This document shows, piece after piece, positions 1 through 5,110 of a DNA stretch of 5,110 nt. A program made the translations under genes and the position numbers. The first letter of the stretch is position 1. Every line of letters starts with the position of its first letter. Source of the DNA: Deltaproteobacteria bacterium (GTDB lineage Bacteria > Desulfobacterota > SM23-61); contig JAPLIW010000705.1 of NCBI GenBank assembly GCA_026388915.1, forward strand, positions 1 to 5,110, in the 5' to 3' direction. The notes under the pieces are model-generated. The model searched no databases and had not been told where the DNA came from. It saw only the letters and a list, made by a program, of their open reading frames with translations.

Positions 1-145
1 CCCGGAGGCATCGAAAAACCTGGAGCCGGTTACCGGCTTCGACGGCGGGGCGGCGAAGGCCACCATGGACAGATACCAGAAAGAATTTGAAAAACCCCCG
101 GCGCCGCCCAGCTATATGATCAGTGTGGGTTCCTTGGGCAAGTGA
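1..145 (+). CDS. C-terminal end of a small unidentified Tad-locus protein (5' partial)
   Basis: An open frame enters from the left edge (first full codon at base 2) and ends at TGA 143-145, giving 47 visible residues. The visible part starts PEASKNLEPVTGFDGGAAKA and ends PPSYMISVGSLGK. It is hydrophilic, with no membrane segment, a proline-rich patch (EKPPAPPSY) near the end and a basic last residue. Its phase, strand and position, 62 bases before the tadE start, place it in the same operon. In Tad loci the genes before tadE commonly encode the outer-membrane secretin (RcpA/CpaC) or small accessory lipoproteins. The segment resembles, from memory only, the end of small putative lipoproteins next to such loci, with an acidic-Asn-Leu-Glu-Pro-Val stretch followed by a Gly-Asp/Phe-Gly run and a M-x-x-Y-x-x-x-F stretch. 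The N-terminus that would show a lipobox is outside the window, so no function is assigned. Confidence 0.6.
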   Translation, partial: PEASKNLEPVTGFDGGAAKATMDRYQKEFEKPPAPPSYMISVGSLGK

Positions 146-192
146 GGGAGGCTTATAAAACAGTAGCCATGGAAGTAGCGACGCCTTATCGA

Positions 193-198
193 GGAGGT
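193..198 (+). promoter_or_regulatory. Shine-Dalgarno site that fixes the tadE start at 208
   Basis: The sequence GGAGGT lies 9 bases before ATG 208, a near-consensus ribosome-binding site at good spacing. The longer alternatives, GTG 142 (which overlaps the upstream stop codon) and ATG 169, have no comparable site in front of them, so 208 is the preferred start. Confidence 0.75.
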
Positions 199-207
199 CG
201 AAAGTCC

Positions 208-702
208 ATGAAGAAGATGAGGGGACGGGTTGGGAATGAGAGGGGTACTTATGTGGTGGAGTTCGCCCTGATATTGCCCCTGTTTTTCATGCTCATCCTG
301 GGGATTATCGACTTTGGCAGGTACTTCTTCGCTCAGCATACTCTGCAGTTCGCCACCCGGGAGGGGACTCGCCTGGCTCTGGTCGGCAGAACCCTTATCG
401 ATCCCGGAACCGGAAATGCCCTGAGCCGGGAAGCCTCCATTGTCTGGACCATTCGGGACAATGCCGACAGCGCCCTGGATCTATCAAGACTAAGCATCAA
501 CATCTACCCGGTACAAAGCAATTTCAGCGACCCACAGGGTTGGGAAGGGCAATTAAACGCGGGGGCGCCCGGCGACTACATGCGGGTGAGAAGCCAGTAC
601 ACCTTCGAGTTCCTGACCCCTATGATCGGCAATTTCTTCTCCCCTTCCGGAACCACCGGAATGCGGGCAGAGGCCACGTATCGAAATGAGCTTTTTGAAT
701 AA
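208..702 (+). CDS. tadE: TadE-like pseudopilin
   Basis: This encodes a TadE-family pseudopilin of 164 residues, needed for Flp pilus assembly and held in the inner membrane. The N-terminus is short and basic (MKKMRGRVGNER). It is followed by a type IV prepilin-like cleavage site at G13 with Glu at +5 (G-TYVVE, E18), then a hydrophobic segment at about residues 16-34 and the TadE hallmark ALILP...GIIDFGR (residues 20-38) with a following REG motif. This fits processing by a prepilin peptidase such as TadV (family knowledge). The rest is a periplasmic domain ending in the typical R-N-E motif near the C-terminus. The frame is open back to GTG 142, but the strong ribosome site at 193-198 supports ATG 208, and this start gives the short leader normal for pseudopilins. 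The next gene is a paralogue. Identification as TadE family is firm; which of the TadE/TadF roles it fills is less certain. Confidence 0.88.
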   Translation: MKKMRGRVGNERGTYVVEFALILPLFFMLILGIIDFGRYFFAQHTLQFATREGTRLALVGRTLIDPGTGNALSREASIVWTIRDNADSALDLSRLSINIYPVQSNFSDPQGWEGQLNAGAPGDYMRVRSQYTFEFLTPMIGNFFSPSGTTGMRAEATYRNELFE

Positions 703-743
703 GGAAGAGTTCGAGGAGAGATGGAGGAATTAAGCCGTGGGCA

Positions 744-750
744 GGGAGGA
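744..750 (+). promoter_or_regulatory. Shine-Dalgarno site that fixes the second pseudopilin start at 760
   Basis: GGGAGGA lies 9 bases before ATG 760. The upstream in-frame ATG 721 has an AGGAG only 2 bases away, too close for normal initiation. Starting at 760 also gives a short basic leader before the cleavage-site glycine. Confidence 0.7.
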
Positions 751-759
751 TCATTGACC

Positions 760-1320
760 ATGAATCAAACGGCAAAAAATAAGGAAAAAGGCATAGCGGC
801 CCTGGAGCTGGCTCTCATTCTTCCCATCCTGTGTGTCATGGCCTTTGGGATCATCGATTTCGGCAGATTGATCCAGGCCCGGCTGGTGGTAACCAACGTG
901 AGCCGTGAAGGGGGAGGCCTGGCGAGCCGCGAGATCATGGTAGGAAATGCCCTCCTCGCCGCGCTTCAATCTTCCACCAGCCCGCTGAGCCTCCAGGCCG
1001 ATGGAAGAATATTCGTTACCAGAATCAAAGCAGGAGCATCCCGAAATTCCCCCAACCCGGTGATCGAATCCCAGGTGAATTCCGGGGGCCTGAGTGTCAG
1101 CAGCGGAATCCGCGACAATCTCCAATATTTTGGGCTTTCGCAGGCTTTGTACGATCATTTGAGGTTTAACACCACCAATCAAACCTCCGATATTTCGGAC
1201 CTTACCGTGGTGGAGGTATTTTACAAATACCGCCCGATTACTCCTCTCCCCAATTTTATCCAGAATATTCTGCTGACGAATGGGGATGGAATCATCATCG
1301 GGTCTAAATCCGTTTTTTAA
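760..1320 (+). CDS. Second TadE/TadF-like pseudopilin
   Basis: This encodes a 186-residue paralogue of the preceding protein. The basic leader MNQTAKNKEKG ends in a prepilin-type cleavage site at G11 with Glu at +5 (G-IAALE, E16). A hydrophobic helix (about residues 12-32) carries the same ALILP...GIIDFGR block and is followed by SREG. The remaining roughly 150 residues should be periplasmic and show no catalytic motif. The C-terminus ends GSKSVF and lacks the R-N-E ending of the first copy. Two or more TadE/TadF-type pseudopilins side by side are normal in Tad loci, and this one sits where tadF often lies, but I cannot separate TadE from TadF by eye, so no symbol is given. The frame could begin at ATG 721 (13 more residues), but ATG 760 has the better ribosome site. 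The gap to the previous gene is 57 bases. Confidence 0.85.
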   Translation: MNQTAKNKEKGIAALELALILPILCVMAFGIIDFGRLIQARLVVTNVSREGGGLASREIMVGNALLAALQSSTSPLSLQADGRIFVTRIKAGASRNSPNPVIESQVNSGGLSVSSGIRDNLQYFGLSQALYDHLRFNTTNQTSDISDLTVVEVFYKYRPITPLPNFIQNILLTNGDGIIIGSKSVF

Positions 1321-1357
1321 TCAATTTCCGCCCTTGGGGCAAGACGGAGGTTGAACC

Positions 1358-2707
1358 ATGTTAAAGCGAAGCGTGAAAGAGAAGGAACTGAAAATGGAAA
1401 AGATTCTCTCAAACCAAAAGGGCGCGGTGTTGCTCATTTTTGCCCTCCTGCTGATCGTGCTCGTGGGTTTCGTCGCCCTGGGGATGGAGGTGGGCAGATG
1501 GTATTTGGTCCGGTCCGAGCTTTCCAAGGGGGTGGATGCCGCCGCTCTGGCCGGGGCCAAGAACATATCCAACCCCTACGTTACCGTAAATACCCTGGTG
1601 CAGGAAATCGGAAGAGAAAATTTCCCCCCGGGGTATGTGGAAACGCCCGCCTCGGGAGCAGGGTCGATCTCCTTCGGCTCGCAGGTGATAGACAGTAAAA
1701 ACGTCAGGGTCACGGGCAACGTCAGCGCTCAGGCGATTCTGGCGCGCTTGTTCGGAATCGATCAGATCGCGGTTCAAGCCGCCGGGGTAGGGCAGAAAAA
1801 CGAAGTGGAAATCATGATGGTCCTGGACCGGTCGGGGTCCATGGATGGAACCCCCATTCGCGACCTCAAGAGGGCGGCCATAAGCTTTCTGGATTTTTTT
1901 GAAGAGACCCAGGATCGGGACAAAATGGGACTCATCAGCTTTGCCACCGGGGTGACCGTGAATCAGCCGCTCACGACCAACTATGTTAACAACATGACGG
2001 CGAGGATCAATGCCATGACCGCCACGGGCGCCACCAATGCGGAGGATGCCCTGGACCAGGCCGACGGCCCGCAGGGTTTTACCGATCAGACCGGTGTTCC
2101 CGGAGATCGGCGCGTTCAGCAGTACCTGATTTTCTTTACCGACGGACATCCTACTGCCTTCAGAGGAACGTTCAGACGTAACGGTACAGTTTATGATGCC
2201 GTAGTGATGGGCACCGGCCAGCACTGCGACACCGTGTATGATTCCATGGGATATACAAATTCAGAAAATTTCTATTCCACCTCCACCCTGACCCCAACTC
2301 CAACGGGAGATGGATATAGAACAAGCGGAACCCCTACTCCAACGAATCCTTTAACGAATTGTAGAGATAACCACAATAATAGATATTCGAATACAAAATG
2401 GTATGTATTTGAAGATCCCAGATACCCTTTACCCAGCAGATACAATCCCAATCAGTGCAGTATTCCCGAATCCGTATTAGAGCCTTATATCTGTAACACT
2501 GCCAAGAATATGGCCATCGCTCATGCGCAGGAGTTGAAGAATAAATACATCAAGATTTATACCATCGGGCTTGGAGACGTGGATACCTCTGTTCTCGGGC
2601 AAATCGCCAGCGGGCCCACTTACGAATACTACACGCCGACCTCTTCCGAGCTTGAAGCCATCTTTAAGAAGATTGCCAAAGAAATCAAATTACGCCTGGT
2701 TGCTTGA
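1358..2707 (+). CDS. tadG: TadG-like membrane-anchored VWA-domain protein
   Basis: This is a 449-residue TadG-type pilus assembly protein. An N-terminal helix (about residues 23-43), followed by GRWYLVRSELSKGVDAAALA (46-65), matches the TadE/TadG-like N-terminal domain. The helix starts after a K-G pair but has no Glu at +5 (I27), so it is probably an uncleaved anchor rather than a pseudopilin. A VWA domain follows from about residue 150. Its metal-ion site is complete: D157, S159, S161 (LDRSGSM), T226 (GATN) and D262 (FTDG). After D262 the fold is interrupted by about 120 residues (264-380) with C290, C335, C367 and C379 and a TPTP repeat. The fold then resumes with a helix (NMAIAHAQEL) and strand (IKIYTIGLGD). 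ATG 1358 has GGAGG 7 bases upstream (1346-1350); ATG 1394 is a weaker alternative. The likely role is extracytoplasmic metal-dependent binding in pilus assembly or adhesion (inference). Confidence 0.87.
   Translation: MLKRSVKEKELKMEKILSNQKGAVLLIFALLLIVLVGFVALGMEVGRWYLVRSELSKGVDAAALAGAKNISNPYVTVNTLVQEIGRENFPPGYVETPASGAGSISFGSQVIDSKNVRVTGNVSAQAILARLFGIDQIAVQAAGVGQKNEVEIMMVLDRSGSMDGTPIRDLKRAAISFLDFFEETQDRDKMGLISFATGVTVNQPLTTNYVNNMTARINAMTATGATNAEDALDQADGPQGFTDQTGVPGDRRVQQYLIFFTDGHPTAFRGTFRRNGTVYDAVVMGTGQHCDTVYDSMGYTNSENFYSTSTLTPTPTGDGYRTSGTPTPTNPLTNCRDNHNNRYSNTKWYVFEDPRYPLPSRYNPNQCSIPESVLEPYICNTAKNMAIAHAQELKNKYIKIYTIGLGDVDTSVLGQIASGPTYEYYTPTSSELEAIFKKIAKEIKLRLVA
2292..2344 (+). repeat. Near-identical 14-base direct repeat encoding TPTPT
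   Basis: CCCCAACTCCAACG at 2292-2305 recurs as CCCCTACTCCAACG at 2331-2344, differing at one base, 39 bases apart and therefore in the same frame. Both copies encode a T-P-T-P-T run (residues 312-316 and 325-329) inside the insertion of the VWA domain. It may reflect a small in-frame duplication or simply two Thr-Pro-rich turns. Confidence 0.6.
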
Positions 2708-2713
2708 GAGGAA
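2706..2713 (+). promoter_or_regulatory. Ribosome-binding site overlapping the tadG stop codon
   Basis: GAGAGGAA begins within the TGA stop of the VWA gene (2705-2707) and lies 6 bases before ATG 2720. The overlap suggests that translation of the ATPase gene is coupled to that of the VWA gene. Confidence 0.6.
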
Positions 2714-2719
2714 TTATTC

Positions 2720-3883
2720 ATGTCTGGTGAGATGATTTCAGTCCGTTTGGAGATCAACAATCCAAGAGTACGGGGGGAGATAGAGAATATCCTGTCCTCC
2801 ACGGCGGGGTTTCACCTGCAGGCTTCCGATTCTTCGGAGGCTTGCGACCTTCTGATCCTCGAAATCGGGGAGGACCTGAAACAGGAGTTTCAGCTCATCC
2901 GCTCTCTCCAGTCCACCGGGGCGGCAAAGGCCATTTTCCTGACCTCCCCCCGCCTGGAACCGAACGTTTTGATCGAGGCGCTGAGAGCCGGGGCCAAGGA
3001 ATTCTTTTCCCAGCCGATAAAAGGGGAAGAGGTGCGGAACGCCCTCCTGAAATTCAAGGAGGGACGGATGGAAATCCCCTCGAAAACGGAGAAGAAAAAG
3101 AGGGGCAAGATCATTCATCTGATGGGCAGCAAGGGAGGGGTGGGGGTTACCACTCTTGCCGTGAATCTTGCGGCCAGCCTCGCCCAGTTGGACCCGTCCC
3201 AGTCCGTGGCCCTGGTGGATATGAACCTGGCCTTCGGAGAGATCCCCATCTTTCTGGATATCAAATCCTCCTTTGACTGGGCGGAATTGGTCAAGAACGC
3301 TTCCCGGGTGGATTCCACCTTTCTCAAAAGCATCCTTTTCAAGCATCCATCCCGAGTTTCCGTTCTTCCTTCCCCCGCCGGGCTGGACGGAGAAGTTCAA
3401 GCCACCCCGGAAATTATTAGAAAACTCCTGGGAGTTATGCAGGAGACCTTCGATTTCACGGTGATCGACGGCGGGCAATCCATCGACGACCTCTCGCTGA
3501 AGATTCTGCAGATGGCCGATCAGGTCATGCTGGTCGCCATCCTGAACCTGCCCTGCCTGACCAACATCAAGAGGCTCCTTTGGACCTTCCAGAGAATGGG
3601 GTTCCCGGCCAAGGAAAAGGTCAAAATCATTGTCAACCGCTACCAGAAAAATTCCATGATTTCTCTCAAAGAAGCGGAGCAGTCCATCAACCACGAGATC
3701 TTCAGGCAGATTCCCAACGACTTCCACACCACCATGGCGGCTATTAACCAGGGGAAAATTCTTTCCCAGGTGGATGGCCATTCGGAAATCCAGAAGGGAA
3801 TCCGTGACCTCGCCGTATCCCTGCTCCAAAGGGGCAGGCCGGAAAAAGAAAAAACAGGATTTTGGAGTAAGATTGCCAGGTAA
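2720..3883 (+). CDS. tadZ: TadZ/CpaE-type pilus localisation ATPase
   Basis: This 387-residue protein has the two-part layout of TadZ/CpaE. Residues 5-113 form a receiver-like domain with typical later elements (IFLTSPR 72-78; ALRAGAKEFFSQPI 87-100). The usual phospho-acceptor Asp appears to be replaced (LLILEIGED, 44-52), and the conserved Lys before Pro is Gln (Q98-P99), so it is probably not phosphorylated. After a basic linker (about 114-130), a ParA/MinD-type ATPase domain begins. It has a deviant Walker A (SKGGVGVTT, 137-145) that keeps the signature K138 but has V143 where the P-loop lysine usually sits, then VALVDMN (163-169, D167), a Walker B-like VIDGGQ (248-253, D250) and IIVNRYQK (303-310). 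In this family TadZ acts at the cytoplasmic face and positions the pilus machine, often at a pole. The C-terminal tail is basic. The gap is 12 bases to the VWA gene and 18 bases to the TadA gene. Confidence 0.88.
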   Translation: MSGEMISVRLEINNPRVRGEIENILSSTAGFHLQASDSSEACDLLILEIGEDLKQEFQLIRSLQSTGAAKAIFLTSPRLEPNVLIEALRAGAKEFFSQPIKGEEVRNALLKFKEGRMEIPSKTEKKKRGKIIHLMGSKGGVGVTTLAVNLAASLAQLDPSQSVALVDMNLAFGEIPIFLDIKSSFDWAELVKNASRVDSTFLKSILFKHPSRVSVLPSPAGLDGEVQATPEIIRKLLGVMQETFDFTVIDGGQSIDDLSLKILQMADQVMLVAILNLPCLTNIKRLLWTFQRMGFPAKEKVKIIVNRYQKNSMISLKEAEQSINHEIFRQIPNDFHTTMAAINQGKILSQVDGHSEIQKGIRDLAVSLLQRGRPEKEKTGFWSKIAR

Positions 3884-3901
3884 AGAAAGGGATAGGTGAA
3901 A

Positions 3902-5110
3902 ATGGCTTTATTCACTTTTCAATCGGCCCAAAACGGGGTCATGAAGAAAGAGGAGGCGCCCCTCCCCCGGGTGCGCACAAATGGGAAAGGCCCCCAGATG
4001 GTTGTGGCCAACGAATACCATGAACTGAAGACCCGGATTCACAACCGCCTGCTGGATCTCATTGACCTTTCCCTCATCAATACGATGGATGAAGCCCGTC
4101 TGAAGCAGGAGATCCGGAAGATGGTGGAGAAGATGCTCCTGGAAGACAACGGGTTCCCTTTGAATGCCGCCGAGCGGGAGAAGTTCTTCCGGGAGATCCA
4201 GGATGAGGTTTTAGGGTTGGGGCCATTGGAACCTTTCATGCAGGATCCCACGGTCTCGGACATTCTGGTCAACACCTATAAACAGATCTATTTGGAAAGG
4301 TTCGGGAAGCTGGAGCGGACCGAAGCGCGGTTCAAGGATGATACCCACCTGCGGCGGATCATCGACAAGATCGTCTCAGCGGTCGGAAGGAGAGTCGATG
4401 AATCCACCCCCATGGTTGATGCCAGGCTGCCCGACGGCTCCCGGGTGAATGCCATCATTCCGCCCCTGGCCATCGACGGCTGCATGCTTTCCATCCGCCG
4501 GTTCGCCGTGGATCCCCTGGAGATGGAGGATCTTCTTACCTTAAAAACCCTGACCCCGGAGATCGGGGAACTTCTAAAGGGGATTGTAAAGTCCCGGTTG
4601 AACGTCCTGATCTCCGGCGGTACCGGCACAGGAAAGACCACACTGTTGAATGTCCTCTCCCGGTTTATCCCGGGAAATGAACGCATTGTCACCATAGAGG
4701 ATTCGGCGGAACTGCAATTGAAACAGGAACACGTGGTCCGGCTGGAATCCAGGCCGCCCAACATCGAAGGCAAGGGAGAGGTGGTCGCCCGCGACCTGGT
4801 CAAGAATAGCCTGCGTATGCGTCCGGACCGGATCATCCTGGGGGAGGTTCGGGGAGCGGAGGTCCTGGATATGCTCCAGGCTATGAATACCGGCCACGAC
4901 GGGTCGCTCTCCACGATACACGCCAACTCTCCCCGGGACGCTTTGATGCGCCTGGAGACTCTGGTGGCCATGAGCGGATTCAACTTTCCCAGCGGGTCCA
5001 TCCGGAAATACATCTCCTCGGCCCTCAATGTAATCATTCAGATTGCCCGATTGGTGGATGGAACCCGGAGGGTCGTCAGTTTCCAGGAAATCACCGGTAT
5101 GGAGGGAGAC
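3902..5110 (+). CDS. tadA: TadA/CpaF secretion ATPase (3' partial)
   Basis: The frame from ATG 3902 stays open to the last base, giving 403 residues with no stop; family members are usually somewhat longer, so a few dozen residues are probably missing. It is a GspE/VirB11-type hexameric ATPase of the Tad subfamily, which powers pilin export and assembly at the inner membrane. Residues 1-100 are a charged helical N-domain. The middle part holds the family signatures DILVN (120-124), RVDESTPMVDARLPDGSRVN (164-183) and LSIRRF (196-201). The catalytic core shows Walker A GGTGTGKTT (239-247, K245), the Asp box TIEDSAEL (264-271), Walker B IILGEVRG (311-318, E315) and the His box TGHDGSLSTIHANSP (330-344, H332 and H340). 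All are intact, so the enzyme should be active. The gap to tadZ is 18 bases, with AAGGG at 3887-3891 as the likely ribosome site. tadB and tadC are expected next. Confidence 0.95.
   Translation, partial: MALFTFQSAQNGVMKKEEAPLPRVRTNGKGPQMVVANEYHELKTRIHNRLLDLIDLSLINTMDEARLKQEIRKMVEKMLLEDNGFPLNAAEREKFFREIQDEVLGLGPLEPFMQDPTVSDILVNTYKQIYLERFGKLERTEARFKDDTHLRRIIDKIVSAVGRRVDESTPMVDARLPDGSRVNAIIPPLAIDGCMLSIRRFAVDPLEMEDLLTLKTLTPEIGELLKGIVKSRLNVLISGGTGTGKTTLLNVLSRFIPGNERIVTIEDSAELQLKQEHVVRLESRPPNIEGKGEVVARDLVKNSLRMRPDRIILGEVRGAEVLDMLQAMNTGHDGSLSTIHANSPRDALMRLETLVAMSGFNFPSGSIRKYISSALNVIIQIARLVDGTRRVVSFQEITGMEGD

Noticed and set aside
22..40. Inverted repeat (AGCCGGT and ACCGGCT around one base)
   Set aside because: It lies inside the coding end of the upstream gene, is not followed by a T-run, and a 7-base-arm dyad is not rare in several kilobases of GC-rich DNA. 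No operator or terminator role can be supported.
131..159. Possible internal promoter with TATAAA at 154-159
   Set aside because: No acceptable -35 element lies at 16-18 bases upstream, and the genes on both sides are collinear and close, fitting one transcript.
1280..1340. Possible terminator: T-run at 1313-1318 and a small hairpin GCCC-TTG-GGGC at 1330-1340
   Set aside because: The T-run precedes the hairpin and overlaps the stop codon, the stem is only 4 base pairs, and the next gene begins 18 bases later with a strong ribosome site.
1409..2224. Long open frame on the minus strand (271 codons) opposite the VWA gene
   Set aside because: It lies fully opposite a gene with clear VWA motifs, its translation is rich in His/Gly/Arg without recognisable domains, and such antisense frames are common in GC-rich coding DNA.
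2147..2500. Variable region of a diversity-generating retroelement (Asn-codon-rich stretch in a surface protein)
   Set aside because: The stretch is internal rather than at the C-terminal end of a lectin-like fold, and there is no reverse transcriptase or template repeat in the window.
2738..3829. Long open frame on the minus strand (363 codons) opposite tadZ
   Set aside because: It mirrors nearly the whole tadZ gene; the composition (many Gly, His, Gln, Leu) is typical of a codon-bias shadow, and no domain is visible.
3841..3856. A-runs (A5 and A6) near the end of tadZ as a slippage or frameshift site
   Set aside because: The frame continues normally to a stop 27 bases later, and a shift would affect only a short basic tail; nothing suggests programmed recoding.
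4288..5037. Open frame on the minus strand (249 codons) opposite tadA
   Set aside because: The plus strand here encodes all ATPase motifs of TadA; the minus product is Ser/Arg-rich low-information sequence expected from antisense of such a gene.

Overview
The window is an internal slice of a Tad/Flp (tight adherence, type IVc) pilus assembly operon. All genes lie on the + strand and are closely spaced. In order it holds: the 3' end of a small unidentified gene (1-145), a TadE-like pseudopilin gene (208-702), a second TadE/TadF-like pseudopilin gene (760-1320), a TadG-like membrane-anchored von Willebrand factor A (VWA) protein (1358-2707), a TadZ/CpaE-type ParA/MinD-family ATPase with a degenerate receiver domain (2720-3883), and the secretion ATPase TadA/CpaF (from 3902), which runs off the right edge still in frame. 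No gap between genes exceeds 62 bases. I see no RNA genes, CRISPR arrays, insertion sequences or internal terminators.

The organism is a Gram-negative-type bacterium of moderately high GC content; lines counted by hand outside one AT-rich patch gave about 58% GC. Strong GGAGG ribosome-binding sites are used. The order tadE-tadE/F-tadG(VWA)-cpaE-cpaF, and the style of the proteins, recall Tad loci of Desulfobacterota (former Deltaproteobacteria) and nearby lineages. That placement is an impression from gene order and protein style, not a phylogenetic result.

How the genes work together (family knowledge): TadA hydrolyses ATP to drive export and polymerisation of Flp pilin through inner-membrane proteins TadB/TadC, which are expected just downstream but not seen here. 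TadZ places the machine in the cell, often at a pole. The TadE/TadF pseudopilins are processed by the prepilin peptidase TadV and are needed for pilus assembly. TadG-like proteins are anchored in the inner membrane and expose a large domain outside it.

The main points beyond routine annotation are: two pseudopilin starts that should be moved downstream of the longest ORF; a roughly 120-residue insertion in the VWA domain carrying four cysteines and a TPTP repeat, encoded by locally AT-rich DNA (about 42% GC over 2221-2520); a TadZ that lacks both key receiver residues and the usual P-loop lysine; and an unidentified small protein just upstream. I do not find evidence for an entirely new system in this window.
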